A stretch of 64,000 nucleotides of DNA from Aquamicrobium lusatiense (GTDB lineage: Bacteria > Pseudomonadota > Alphaproteobacteria > Rhizobiales > Rhizobiaceae), in NCBI RefSeq assembly GCF_014201615.1, contig NZ_JACHEU010000001.1, positions 453,631 to 517,630 of the forward strand. The letters run 5' to 3'. Shown piece after piece: positions 9,498 through 17,738 of this stretch. Positions within the stretch are counted from its first letter, which is position 1, and every line of letters begins with the position of its first letter. The position numbers and the translations under genes were made by a program. Below the pieces are notes generated by a model that was given only the letters and a program-made list of their open reading frames with translations, ran no database searches and was not told where the DNA came from.

Positions 9498-10784
9498 TCA
9501 CGTCCTTCCAGAAACACGGTCCGCCCACCAGGGGGTCGGGTCAACGGGTTTACCATCCTTGCGGAACTCGACATAGAGCTCCGGCGTGGCTTTCGCATCC
9601 TGTGTCGCAGAGGTGCTTGCCACCCTTGCTTCACCCATCGCGCCAATCGGCTCGCCCGCGAGAACGGACTGGCCCGACGCGACGGTCAGTCTGTTCATCC
9701 CCGCCAGAACGACATGATAGCCGCCGCCGGCATCGAGGATCAAGAGTTGTCCATATGAACGGAACGGCCCCGCATACAGTATTTCCCCGTCGACCGGGGC
9801 CGTGACGATGGCGCCTGATTGTGTCGCAACCATGTCGCCCTGCATCACTGAGCCGTTACCGTCATTGGCGCCGAAGCGGCGCTTCACCTGACCTGTCACC
9901 GGCAGCGCGATCTGGCCCTGAAGCGAGCGGAACGGGATGCGCTCCAGCAGGCGATTGGCGTCGGGAACAGGCAAAGCAGCGATGCGCGCCTCCTCCTCGG
10001 CCTTGCGTTTCGCCTGCCTGTCGAGCGATTCGACAAGTTCCTTCAGGCTGCGGGCCTTTGCCGCCAGTTCCTGCGCGTTCTGCTGCTCGGCCTCGATCGC
10101 GGCCTGCGTTTCGGCCTGGAATTTCCGGCGCGCTTCGAGAAGCATGTTCAGCCGCTGCTTTTCGGCCAATTGCTCGGTCACGGAGGCCGTCAGCCGCGCG
10201 CGCTCGGCCTCGATGGAGGCGGTGACGCGCGAATGCTCCTTCAGGTCCGCCATCAGCTTTTCGGTCTCGTGGCGCAATTCGGGAACCACGGCGCCCAGAA
10301 GAATGGCGCTGCGCACCGAGGCCAGCGCATCTTCCGGCCGGACCAGTATGGCCGGCGGCGGATTGATGCCCATGCGCTGCAGGGCGCCAAGCACCTCGGC
10401 CAGCACATCGGCCCGCTCGGCCAGCGAAGCACGGATGCGCGCATCCTGCATATTCAGGTCTTCCAGCTTGGTGCCGATATCCTCGATATCCTGGCCCAGC
10501 TTCTGCTCGGTCTTGGCCGACTGGATGAGCGCCGCGGTGATCGAGGCGTAATCCTTGCGCACGGAGGCGATGTCGGCGGCGAGCTTTGCCAGCCGCTCGG
10601 AAGAGAGGCTGATTTCCTTCGTCACCTGTTCGTATTCGCTGCGTTTCGCATCGATTTCAGGCGCTTCCTGCGCGGCATCCTCCGGCGCGGCGTGGCCAAA
10701 AACGCACGATGCCAGCAGCGTCAGCGCTGCCAGCAGATGGCGGGCACCATGCGGCCCCGGTTGCGGTCTCAAGCGCTCATCCAT
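9498..10784 (-). CDS. envC: EnvC-like murein hydrolase activator
   Basis: EnvC-type proteins activate periplasmic amidases at the septum without cutting peptidoglycan themselves. This 428-residue protein has a signal peptide (about 1-32), long coiled coils (about 45-260, heptads rich in Ala, Glu and Leu), and a C-terminal LytM/M23 domain (about 300-415). The zinc ligands of active M23 enzymes are missing: the first-histidine motif reads GDMVATQSG and the H-x-H motif reads YHVVLAG. This fits the inactive activator class. It sits between rlmH and ctpA, as in other Rhizobiales. Confidence 0.9.
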   Translation of the reverse strand: MDERLRPQPGPHGARHLLAALTLLASCVFGHAAPEDAAQEAPEIDAKRSEYEQVTKEISLSSERLAKLAADIASVRKDYASITAALIQSAKTEQKLGQDIEDIGTKLEDLNMQDARIRASLAERADVLAEVLGALQRMGINPPPAILVRPEDALASVRSAILLGAVVPELRHETEKLMADLKEHSRVTASIEAERARLTASVTEQLAEKQRLNMLLEARRKFQAETQAAIEAEQQNAQELAAKARSLKELVESLDRQAKRKAEEEARIAALPVPDANRLLERIPFRSLQGQIALPVTGQVKRRFGANDGNGSVMQGDMVATQSGAIVTAPVDGEILYAGPFRSYGQLLILDAGGGYHVVLAGMNRLTVASGQSVLAGEPIGAMGEARVASTSATQDAKATPELYVEFRKDGKPVDPTPWWADRVSGRT

Positions 10785-10926
10785 GCGGGAGCGACAGTAG
10801 CGGCGGCATCGTTAACGAATCATCAACCATGTTTGCGGGTTTCGCAGCCCGACCTGCACCCGGCTCTGCTGGTGACGGCAGAATGGGGCGAAAATCCGGG
10901 CGAAGCCGTCTCATCTGCCGTGATTC

Positions 10927-11436
10927 TCAGGAGCGATGATAGGGGTGTCCGGCAAGGATAGTGGCTATACGGTAGAGCTGTTCGCCCAGCATGACGCGCA
11001 CCAGCTGATGCGGCCATGTCAGCGCGCCGAAGGAGACGATCAGTTCCGCCTCGTTGCGCAGCGCCTCGCTGTGGCCGTCCGGGCCGCCGATCGCGACGAC
11101 CAGCGCCTTGCGGCCATTGTCGCGCATGGCACCGATACGGCGGGCGAGTTCTTCCGACGAAAAGCTTTTCCCTCGCTCGTCGAGCAGCAAAAGGGCGGCG
11201 CCCGCCTGCCCTCCCGCCTGGCCTCCCAGCTGTCTGGCATGGGCAAGCAGCTTCTGTCCTTCCTCGCGCTGGCGCTCGTCCACGGTCTGGCCGCGCCCTT
11301 CGGGAATTTCGGTGATGCCGCCAAATTCGAGGCCGACGGCAGGGCCGCTGCGGGCGAACCGCTCGTAATAGCGGTCGCCAAGCTCCTTCTCGGGGCCGGA
11401 CTTCATACGGCCCACGGCGTGTACGATGAGTTTCAT
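10927..11436 (-). CDS. rlmH: 23S rRNA (pseudouridine1915-N3)-methyltransferase
   Basis: RlmH is a SPOUT-class enzyme that methylates pseudouridine 1915 in helix 69 of 23S rRNA on assembled ribosomes. The start MKLIVHAVGRMKSGPE and the SAM-binding knot AIGGPDGHSEAL are diagnostic. The C-terminal TWPHQLVRVMLGEQLYRI is also conserved. At 169 residues it is slightly longer than E. coli RlmH (155), partly through a small Gly/Gln repeat (GGQAGGQAG, near 71-79). It follows rsfS by 27 bases, giving a ribosome-maturation pair. Confidence 0.96.
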   Translation of the reverse strand: MKLIVHAVGRMKSGPEKELGDRYYERFARSGPAVGLEFGGITEIPEGRGQTVDERQREEGQKLLAHARQLGGQAGGQAGAALLLLDERGKSFSSEELARRIGAMRDNGRKALVVAIGGPDGHSEALRNEAELIVSFGALTWPHQLVRVMLGEQLYRIATILAGHPYHRS

Positions 11437-11463
11437 GCCCGCCCTAAAGCGGGACGCGCCCTG

Positions 11464-11898
11464 TCAGTGGAGCGTCCCGTCCTCCAGATCCGGCGCCTGC
11501 CACATCTTCTCCAGATTGTAGAACTCACGAACTTCCGGACGGAAAATGTGGACGATGACATCACCCGAATCGATCAGCACCCAGTCGGCGCCGGACAGTC
11601 CTTCCACGCGCGCATTGCCGAAGCCGGCATCCTTGAGCGCGGTGAGCAGGTGATCGGCAACCGCCGCGACATGACGGTGCGACCGGCCCGATGCGATGAC
11701 CATGTGGTCGCCGAGGCTCGATTTGCCCTGAATGTCAATGGGGATGATGTTTTCGGCCTTGGAGTCTTCCAGACTGGCAAGGACGATGTCGAGGGCGCGG
11801 GGCTGGCTGACGCCTATCCCGGCCGGCGAAGGCGCGATGTCGGCCTTCTTCCGAAGTGCTGTTCTCAGTGTCTTTCCTTTCGCAACAAGAACAACCAT
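11464..11898 (-). CDS. rsfS: ribosomal silencing factor
   Basis: RsfS binds ribosomal protein uL14 and blocks 50S-30S joining when nutrients run out. The 144-residue protein has the core LEDSKAENIIPIDIQGKSSLGDHMVIASGRSHRHVAAVADHL-type region and the WVLIDSGDVIVHIF strand typical of the family, plus the C-terminal YNLEKMW motif. The first 30 residues before the core are poorly conserved, so a later start is possible. In many relatives nadD and proA lie upstream. Here a RIME-like repeat and a different gene follow instead, so synteny breaks at this point. Confidence 0.94.
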   Translation of the reverse strand: MVVLVAKGKTLRTALRKKADIAPSPAGIGVSQPRALDIVLASLEDSKAENIIPIDIQGKSSLGDHMVIASGRSHRHVAAVADHLLTALKDAGFGNARVEGLSGADWVLIDSGDVIVHIFRPEVREFYNLEKMWQAPDLEDGTLH

Positions 11899-11992
11899 GC
11901 CGCCTGCACATCAGGCGACAGGTGAAAGATAGGCAGAGTCGCATTGCAGTTTCAAGACGACCCGGCGCTGCGCGCGCAGAAGTGATCGGGCT

Positions 11993-12093
11993 GAAGCGTG
12001 TCGCGATCTTTCAGATTCGCTTCCGACGCTTCAGGTTCCTGTTTTACGCATGTCGTTACCCCGAAACCGGTTCCCACTTTCGGGCGACATGCT
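11993..12093 (-). repeat. RIME-like intergenic element, copy 2
   Basis: Nearly identical to copy 1 (6807-6905). On the minus strand it starts directly after the TAA stop codon (12094-12096) of the small membrane protein gene, with the same gcatgtcgcccgaaag beginning. It lies between that gene and rsfS. Confidence 0.82.
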
Positions 12094-12477
12094 TTATCGG
12101 TTTCTGATAGTGAAACGCCCGACCAGCCTTTGTTCGGCAATGTCGTAGACGAACAGCACGCGTTCGCCGCCGGCCAGTTCTGCATCCAGCGAAATGCGAT
12201 TGCCGGAAATCGACTGCGACACGATCCGCGCGCCGACCGGAAGCACGATGTCGCCTTCCGCGGCCTGCCCGGCGGGCGCCTGTATGTCGCCGGCTGGCGC
12301 TGCGACCTGCGGTGCCGATGTCCGGGATTTGTAGACAAGGGCCGCGATCACCACCATAAGGGCGAGAAACAGAATGCTGAGATTGATGCCCATGAAGCGG
12401 ACCATCTTGCGGCGCACCTTCTCGATGGAAGGGTCCAGCGGCTTGTCGTCGTCTTCTTCGGCTTCGGGCCGGGTCAT
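12094..12477 (-). CDS. small single-pass membrane protein, possibly DUF6476
   Basis: A 127-residue protein with an acidic N-terminus, one transmembrane segment near residues 29-49 (MGINLSILFLALMVVIAALVY), an Ala/Pro-rich linker, and a short beta-rich periplasmic part (IVSQSISGNRISLDAEL, FVYDIAEQRLVGRF). The layout resembles the alphaproteobacterial DUF6476 family, often found beside rluD; that identification is from memory and tentative. Function is unknown. It diverges from rluD with only about 45 bases between the start codons. Confidence 0.75.
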   Translation of the reverse strand: MTRPEAEEDDDKPLDPSIEKVRRKMVRFMGINLSILFLALMVVIAALVYKSRTSAPQVAAPAGDIQAPAGQAAEGDIVLPVGARIVSQSISGNRISLDAELAGGERVLFVYDIAEQRLVGRFTIRNR

Positions 12478-12522
12478 GGCAGGGTCCGCAACTGTTTATC
12501 TGGATCGGGCGGTCATAACGAA

Positions 12523-13545
12523 GTGGATGCGGGATTGATAGAGGGTGAGCGGGCACGGTTCGTCGCGGATGCCGACGCAAGCGGCCAGAGGCTCGACCAG
12601 TGGCTGGCCGCCCGGCTGGCGCCGAACCTCTCACGCAGCCGCGTGCAGGCCCTCATCAGACAGGGCGCGGTTCTCATCGACGGCGTGGCAGCGGGCGAAC
12701 CGAAACGCAAGCTGGCGGCCGGCGAACAGGTCGAGATCGCCATGCCGGAGCCCGAACCCGCCACCCCGCAGGGCGAGGTCATCCCTCTCGATATTCTTTA
12801 TGAGGACGACGAGCTGATCGTCGTCAACAAGCCGGCCGGACTGGTCGTGCATCCGGGGGCCGGCAACTGGACCGGCACGCTGGTCAACGCGCTGATCCAC
12901 CATTGCGGCGACAGCCTCCCCGGTATCGGCGGCGTCAAGCGGCCGGGCATCGTCCACCGCCTCGACAAGGACACCTCCGGCGTTCTGGTGGTGGCCAAGA
13001 CCGACCGAGCCCACAAGGCGCTGTCGGAAGCCTTTGCCGACCATGGCCGCGATGGCGATCTCGAACGCGCCTATGTCGCACTGGTCTGGGGCATTCCCGA
13101 ACGCCTGTCCGGCACCGTCGATGCTCCGCTCGGCCGTGCCGCCGACCGGGTGCGCCGCGCCGTGGTACCGCAAACCCGCGACGATGCCCGTCATGCCATC
13201 ACCCATTACAGGGTCGAGGAACGGTTCGGCGAAGACCAGACGAACTATGCGCCGGCAAGTCTCATCGAATGCCGTCTGGAAACCGGGCGCACCCACCAGA
13301 TCAGGGTGCACATGGCCCATATCGGTCACCCCGTGGTGGGAGACCCGGACTACGGGCAAGCCTTCCGCACCAAGGCCAACCGCCTTCCCGATGCGCTGAA
13401 GGCGACCGTGCTGGCCTTTCCGCGGCAGGCGCTGCATGCGCGCCTGCTTGCATTCCGCCACCCCGCCACCCATATGATGATGACGTTCGAGGCACCGCTG
13501 CCCGCTGATATGGCCGCTCTGGTGAGCGGCTTTCGCCAACTCTGA
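12523..13545 (+). CDS. rluD: 23S rRNA pseudouridine synthase RluD-like
   Basis: RluA-family synthase expected to make pseudouridines in helix 69 of 23S rRNA (positions 1911, 1915 and 1917), which RlmH then methylates. An S4 RNA-binding domain (GQRLDQWLAARLAPNLSRSR onward) precedes the catalytic domain. The catalytic aspartate sits in VHRLDKDTSG, and the TGRTHQIRVHMAHIGHP block is intact. No ATG lies near the expected start. A GTG at 12523 was chosen, giving 340 residues; a TTG at 12535 is the alternative. The frame is open far upstream, so the start is the least certain part. Confidence 0.9.
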   Translation: MDAGLIEGERARFVADADASGQRLDQWLAARLAPNLSRSRVQALIRQGAVLIDGVAAGEPKRKLAAGEQVEIAMPEPEPATPQGEVIPLDILYEDDELIVVNKPAGLVVHPGAGNWTGTLVNALIHHCGDSLPGIGGVKRPGIVHRLDKDTSGVLVVAKTDRAHKALSEAFADHGRDGDLERAYVALVWGIPERLSGTVDAPLGRAADRVRRAVVPQTRDDARHAITHYRVEERFGEDQTNYAPASLIECRLETGRTHQIRVHMAHIGHPVVGDPDYGQAFRTKANRLPDALKATVLAFPRQALHARLLAFRHPATHMMMTFEAPLPADMAALVSGFRQL

Positions 13546-13731
13546 ACCTGCCATCAAAAAACCTGACTCGCCTTGTTCACTTCGTCGTGACAATCTGTTT
13601 CGCATTGAACAAATGCGTGCGTTTCTGGTTTTGTTCCTGTATAGATTGTCCCTGTGGATGTGCGCATTCCGGCATCCGCGCCACATGCCCGCCGCGTTTC
13701 GGGGGCATCGATCCAGAGAGGAGGGTGCTTT

Positions 13732-14643
13732 ATGGCCCAGTCACTACCCAGTATCGTTTCCGGCGAAGGCGGCCTGACCCGCTATCTGGAAGAAATCCGC
13801 CGCTTCCCCATGCTCCAGCCGCAGGAAGAGTACATGCTCGCCAAGCGCTACAATGAGCATGGCGACACCGAGGCCGCCCACAAGCTCGTCACCAGCCATC
13901 TGCGTCTCGTTGCCAAGATCGCCATGGGCTATCGCGGCTACGGCTTGCCGATCGGCGAGGTCATCTCCGAGGGCAATGTCGGCCTGATGCAGGCGGTCAA
14001 GAAATTCGAGCCGGAGCGCGGCTTCCGGCTGGCCACCTATGCCATGTGGTGGATCAAGGCTTCGATCCAGGAATACATCCTGCGCTCGTGGAGCCTCGTG
14101 AAGATGGGCACCACCGCCAACCAGAAGCGCCTGTTCTTCAACCTGCGCAAGGTGAAGGGCAAGATTCAGGCGCTGGACGACGGCGACCTGAAGCCCGAGC
14201 AGATCGCGGAGATCGCCACGCGTCTCAACGTCTCCGAGGAGGAGGTGGTTTCGATGAACCGCCGCCTGTCGGGCGACGCCTCGCTCAACGCGCCGATCCG
14301 CGCCACCGAAGGCGAGAGCGGCGAATGGCAGGACTGGCTGGTCGACGACAGCGAAAGCCAGGAGGAAATGCTGATCGAGCAGGACGAGCTGGACAACCGC
14401 CGCAAGATGTTGGCGGGCGCCATGTCCGTTCTGAACGACCGCGAGCGGCGCATCTTCGAGGCGCGCCGCCTTGCCGAAGAGCCGCTGACGCTGGAAGAGC
14501 TGTCCGGCGAGTTTGACATCAGCCGCGAGCGCGTACGCCAGATCGAGGTGCGCGCCTTCGAGAAGGTGCAGGATGCGGTCAAGGCCGAAGCCAAGCGCCA
14601 GCTGCAGGCCCTGCGCACCATCGAAGCGCAGCCTGCGGCGTAA
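13732..14643 (+). CDS. rpoH: RNA polymerase heat-shock sigma factor (sigma-32)
   Basis: RpoH directs RNA polymerase to heat-shock promoters. The 303-residue protein has sigma-70 region 2 (HLRLVAKIAMGYRGYGLP, TYAMWWIKASIQEYI), the RpoH box QKRLFFNLRK that is specific to this subfamily, and region 4 with the HTH LSGEFDISRERVRQIEVRAFEKVQ. The ATG at 13732 follows a strong GAGAGGAGGG site; an upstream in-frame ATG would add unrelated sequence. Several Rhizobiales carry two rpoH genes, and this one, next to rluD, corresponds to the usual rpoH1 position. A strong terminator follows. Confidence 0.96.
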   Translation: MAQSLPSIVSGEGGLTRYLEEIRRFPMLQPQEEYMLAKRYNEHGDTEAAHKLVTSHLRLVAKIAMGYRGYGLPIGEVISEGNVGLMQAVKKFEPERGFRLATYAMWWIKASIQEYILRSWSLVKMGTTANQKRLFFNLRKVKGKIQALDDGDLKPEQIAEIATRLNVSEEEVVSMNRRLSGDASLNAPIRATEGESGEWQDWLVDDSESQEEMLIEQDELDNRRKMLAGAMSVLNDRERRIFEARRLAEEPLTLEELSGEFDISRERVRQIEVRAFEKVQDAVKAEAKRQLQALRTIEAQPAA

Positions 14644-14666
14644 CGGCCCGAATTCGGAAAAAGCAG

Positions 14667-14692
14667 ACGGCGCTCCCCGGAGCGCCGTTTTT
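14667..14692 (+). terminator. terminator of rpoH
   Basis: A perfect 10-base-pair GC-rich stem (acggcgctcc / ggagcgccgt) with a 2-base loop is followed by a T-run, 24 bases after the rpoH stop codon. Confidence 0.9.
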
Positions 14693-14723
14693 ATTTGCGC
14701 AAAGGCCTGTCCGGTGTCTGCGG

Positions 14724-15140
14724 TCAGGGCACCTTGAAGGCCATGCCAAGGGATCTTGGCGCGGTTTCGCGAAACCCGAACTGCTCGTAGAGCCTGTTTG
14801 CCGGGACATCCGCAATCAGGCTGACATAGGCCGATGAGGGAAGTGCTGCCTTCACATGCTCCATAAGCGCCGCCATGATGGCTTTGCCGAGCCCATGCCC
14901 CTGATGCTCAGGCTCCACCACGATGTCGACAATCTGAAAAAAGCAGCCCCCATCGCCGATCAGCCGTCCCATGCCGACGACCGCGTCGCCCTTCATGACC
15001 AGAACGGCGAAACGGGTGCCTTCCAGCCCGGCACCGGCAGCTTCACGGGAAAAGGCGCTCAGGCCCCCGGCGGCGCGCAGGCGCATGTAATCTTCGACGG
15101 AAGGGGTCCGGGCAAAGACCCGATAGCCGGCGGGAGCCAT
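14724..15140 (-). CDS. GNAT-family N-acetyltransferase
   Basis: A 138-residue single-domain GNAT protein. The beta4-strand QIVDIVVEPEHQGHGLGKAIM holds the acetyl-CoA pyrophosphate loop Q-x-x-G-x-G/A, and the C-terminal RLYEQFGFRETAP motif closes the cofactor site. The substrate cannot be inferred. It lies convergent to rpoH and about 135 bases downstream of the methyltransferase gene on the same strand, so it may be the last gene of a short operon. Confidence 0.85.
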   Translation of the reverse strand: MAPAGYRVFARTPSVEDYMRLRAAGGLSAFSREAAGAGLEGTRFAVLVMKGDAVVGMGRLIGDGGCFFQIVDIVVEPEHQGHGLGKAIMAALMEHVKAALPSSAYVSLIADVPANRLYEQFGFRETAPRSLGMAFKVP

Positions 15141-15274
15141 ATTGACCTGCCTTTGATTTGGGTGCGCGTGAATAACGGCTTTGACACGAAACCTGTCATG
15201 AACGCCGGTCCGTCACAAGACAACACCAATGTTCCGATACGGAAGGACCTGCCTGAAAAATCAGGCCCTCGTCC

Positions 15275-15886
15275 TCACCCTTCCCTTCTGGCAAGCCAAA
15301 TGGTCGCGCCACCGCAAGCCGGATCATTCCCGACATGATTCAGAAGGGTAAATCCGTTGCGGGCCAGCAGCGTCCGGTATTCGTCCGCATCGAGGCTGGC
15401 GTGATAAAGCGGACTGCCTGCAAAGCTGCCGATTGCCTCGCCATGGGTCGTGCCGCTGGTGAACATCAGTGCCGCCCCCGGCGCCGAGAGCCGGCCAAAA
15501 TGCCCGAACATCGCCGGCTGATCTTCCGGCGGAAGGTGAAAGAAGCTGTGCCAGGCAACCAGCCCATGGAATTTGTCCGTCAATGAAAGGGTGCGCATAT
15601 CCTCGACGATCCAGCGGTGATCGGGGAAAGCCGATCTCGCCCGGTCGATCAGCGCCGCCGCTCCATCCACGCCGGTCACCCGGCACCCCTGTCCGATCAG
15701 CCAGCGCGCGACGGGGACGCCGGAGCCGCAGCCAATGTCCAGCACTTCCTTGCCAGCCACGGGCATCGCCGCCAGAAAAGCCGAAAGCCACGGCTGCTCC
15801 GTCAGGGTTGTGCCGCGCAGGCTTTCCCATTCCGCAGCATTGCGGTCGTAAAGGTCGATGACATTGCGGGAAGACGGGTCAGCCAT
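15275..15886 (-). CDS. class I SAM-dependent methyltransferase
   Basis: A 203-residue methyltransferase. Motif I is VLDIGCGSGVPVARWL, followed by VTGVDGAAALIDRAR (motif II acidic position) and the post-core LVAWHSFFHLPPEDQPAMF. The start MADPSSRNVIDLYDRNA at 15886 is preferred because the family starts near ...LYDRNAAEW. It overlaps the stop codon of the upstream ClbS-like gene by 8 bases, which implies translational coupling. The methyl acceptor is unknown; the pattern fits small-molecule methyltransferases. Confidence 0.85.
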   Translation of the reverse strand: MADPSSRNVIDLYDRNAAEWESLRGTTLTEQPWLSAFLAAMPVAGKEVLDIGCGSGVPVARWLIGQGCRVTGVDGAAALIDRARSAFPDHRWIVEDMRTLSLTDKFHGLVAWHSFFHLPPEDQPAMFGHFGRLSAPGAALMFTSGTTHGEAIGSFAGSPLYHASLDADEYRTLLARNGFTLLNHVGNDPACGGATIWLARREG

Positions 15887-16397
15887 GCGCCTGACCGCCC
15901 GCCGCGCGCCATTTCCGCAGGCGGGCATGCGCGTTGGCGTAGGGCGAGGACGTGTTGAACTGGATCATCCGTCCCATGGTCCATTTGCCATACCAGGCGC
16001 ATCCGTAAAGCTCGGCGTCATCCCGGAATTCGACGGCGTGAACGATCTCCTCCTTGGCGGTTTTCAGCCGCTCCAGAAGCTGCGGATAGGGAATGCCTTC
16101 ATAATCGGCGTAGAATTTTCCGGCGAGCCGGCCAAGCTCGTTCCATTTGAAACCTGTTTCCGGGAAATCGACCGGCAGGCCGGCGGCATCCCGCTCCAGC
16201 CATTTCAGGACCAGCTGGTTCCATCCGCTGAGATAGGCCACGAGATCGCAGACGCTCATCAGCGTGTCCCGCACATGGCCCTCCATGGTGCGTTCTGCGG
16301 CTTTCGCCGGATCTACACGCTCCAGATCGGCAAAAAGCCGGTCGAAGCGCGAATTGATCGCCTTCAGCAATTCGCCCTTGTTGAGCGGAATACCCAT
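15879..16397 (-). CDS. ClbS/DfsB-family four-helix protein
   Basis: A 172-residue all-alpha protein. The start MGIPLNKGELLKAINSRFDRLFADL and the block SVCDLVAYLSGWNQLVLKWL match the ClbS/DfsB (DUF1706) family in the DinB-like four-helix superfamily. ClbS itself is a colibactin-resistance hydrolase, but most members have unknown substrates. The assignment is by pattern only. It is the first gene of an overlapping pair with the methyltransferase. An in-frame ATG six codons upstream (16415) is a possible alternative start. Confidence 0.75.
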   Translation of the reverse strand: MGIPLNKGELLKAINSRFDRLFADLERVDPAKAAERTMEGHVRDTLMSVCDLVAYLSGWNQLVLKWLERDAAGLPVDFPETGFKWNELGRLAGKFYADYEGIPYPQLLERLKTAKEEIVHAVEFRDDAELYGCAWYGKWTMGRMIQFNTSSPYANAHARLRKWRAAGGQAHG

Positions 16398-16469
16398 TAT
16401 GCCATGTCCCTGCATCCGGATGCCCGGCACGCATAGCACGTCTGCTTGCGGGCCCGCTTGATCCGGAAC

Positions 16470-16506
16470 AAAAACGTCGCGAAGCCGGCCCGGCTTCGCG
16501 ACGTTT
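16470..16506 (-). terminator. terminator of the peroxiredoxin gene
   Basis: A perfect 16-base-pair stem (arms 16472-16487 and 16491-16506) with a 3-base loop, followed on the minus strand by a five-base T-run. It ends transcription of the peroxiredoxin 19 bases after its stop codon. Confidence 0.92.
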
Positions 16507-16524
16507 GAGAATGAGCCGAACCAG

Positions 16525-17184
16525 TCAGGCGGCCGGCTGCTTCGTCTTGCGGATGTAGGGCAGGATCGTCTCGTAGGAGCCGAAACGCCTGACCGCGTCC
16601 TCATTGGAGACGGCCGCGGTGATGATGACATCGTCACCCTGCTTCCAGTCGGCCGGCGTCGCCACCTGATGCTTTGCAGTGAGCTGGATGGAATCGATGG
16701 CGCGCAGGATCTCTTGGAAATTGCGGCCGGTCGACATCGGATAGGTAAGGATCAGCTTGATCTTCTTGTCCGGCCCGATGACGAACACCGAGCGCACCGT
16801 GGCGTTGTCGGCGGGCGTGCGCCCCTCGCAGCTGTCGCCGGCCTCGGCTGGCAGCATGTCGTAGAGCTTGGCCACCTTTAGATCGGTGTCGCCGATCAGC
16901 GGATAGTTGACCGCATGGCCGGTCACCGTGCGGATGTCGTCCTTCCAGCGCTCATGGCTTTCCACCGGATCGACCGAGATGCCGACGATCTTCGCATTCC
17001 GCTTTGCGAACTCGTCCTCAAGCCCGGCCATGGTACCGAGTTCGGTGGTACAGACCGGCGTGAAATCCTTCGGATGGGAAAACAGCACGGCATAGCCGTC
17101 GCCGATCCACTCATGAAAACGGATTGCGCCCTGCGTTGTATCGGCCGTGAAATCAGGCGCGGTGTCGTTGATACGAAGGCTCAT
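16525..17184 (-). CDS. 1-Cys peroxiredoxin (Prx6 class)
   Basis: This peroxiredoxin reduces hydrogen peroxide and organic peroxides. The 219 residues have the AhpC/TSA fold at the N-terminus with the peroxidatic Cys45 in FTPVCTTELG, and the extended C-terminal domain of the Prx6 class (DWKQGDDVIITAAVSNEDA). Cys118 in GDSCEGR is the only other cysteine and is not in the 2-Cys resolving position. It is a single-gene unit with a strong terminator. In many relatives the region downstream of zapA holds 6S RNA and a 5-formyltetrahydrofolate cyclo-ligase gene, which are not seen here. Confidence 0.93.
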   Translation of the reverse strand: MSLRINDTAPDFTADTTQGAIRFHEWIGDGYAVLFSHPKDFTPVCTTELGTMAGLEDEFAKRNAKIVGISVDPVESHERWKDDIRTVTGHAVNYPLIGDTDLKVAKLYDMLPAEAGDSCEGRTPADNATVRSVFVIGPDKKIKLILTYPMSTGRNFQEILRAIDSIQLTAKHQVATPADWKQGDDVIITAAVSNEDAVRRFGSYETILPYIRKTKQPAA

Positions 17185-17320
17185 GACCTTGTCCCTGCCT
17201 TGTTGTCTGAAAATAGGATGGACGAAGTCTAACGCGCGATGGCTCGCTTCAGAAAGAAAGCCGATGCCGGGCAGTTATGATTTCTGAAAAATCACACTCA
17301 AAAAATGTCGATTTAAGGTA

Positions 17321-17353
17321 GAAACTTCCAAACAGAGGGGAACTGGAAATTTC
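17321..17353 (-). terminator. hairpin overlapping the zapA stop codon
   Basis: On the minus strand a 9-base-pair stem with one G-U pair (arms 17345-17353 and 17321-17329) begins inside the zapA stop codon. There is no T-run, so termination is uncertain. The rest of the gap up to the peroxiredoxin start shows nothing clear. Confidence 0.4.
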
Positions 17354-17723
17354 AGACCTCTTCCTTGCGCGTGTTCAGCGTGGCGGCCAGCATTTCCATG
17401 CGCCCGGCGAGCGTGCCCAGCGCACCGGTGAGGGCTGCGTCGTTCTTGTCGGCCTTGTTGAGGGCGTCATCGCGCGTCTTGCGCAATGTCACGATCTCGC
17501 TTTCCATGCCCTTGAGACGCTTCTGCAATTCCGACAGCTCGTCCATCACCATAATGCCGGCCATCACCGTCAGCCTCTGATCGCCGATTTCGCCGAAGGA
17601 TTCCTTGAGATGGAGGACATAGCGGTCGAAACGCTCGGCGAGACCGATCAGGTGTTCTTCCTGACCCTCGTCGCAAGCCATCCGGTATTGCTTGCCGTCG
17701 ATCGAAACCGTCACCTGGGCCAT
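17352..17723 (-). CDS. zapA: cell division protein ZapA
   Basis: ZapA binds FtsZ and bundles its filaments at the Z-ring. The 123-residue protein starts MAQVTVSIDGKQYRMACDEGQEEHL, typical of the ZapA globular head (V-x-I-x-G-x-x-Y). It continues with the helical LTVMAGIMVMDEL and a C-terminal coiled coil. It lies 15 bases after the DUF4164 gene on the same strand, an arrangement standard in Rhizobiales, so the two are an operon. Confidence 0.93.
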   Translation of the reverse strand: MAQVTVSIDGKQYRMACDEGQEEHLIGLAERFDRYVLHLKESFGEIGDQRLTVMAGIMVMDELSELQKRLKGMESEIVTLRKTRDDALNKADKNDAALTGALGTLAGRMEMLAATLNTRKEEV

Positions 17724-17738
17724 TGCGACACTCCCGAA

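Noticed and set aside
13546..13731. Heat-shock or sigma-70 promoter of rpoH
   Set aside because: TATAGA-like and TTGAAC-like hexamers exist but none are paired at a proper distance, so no promoter is called.
17185..17351. Possible 6S RNA downstream of zapA
   Set aside because: Position suggested it, but I could not find the long double-stranded rod with a central bubble; the only structure is a 9-base-pair hairpin.
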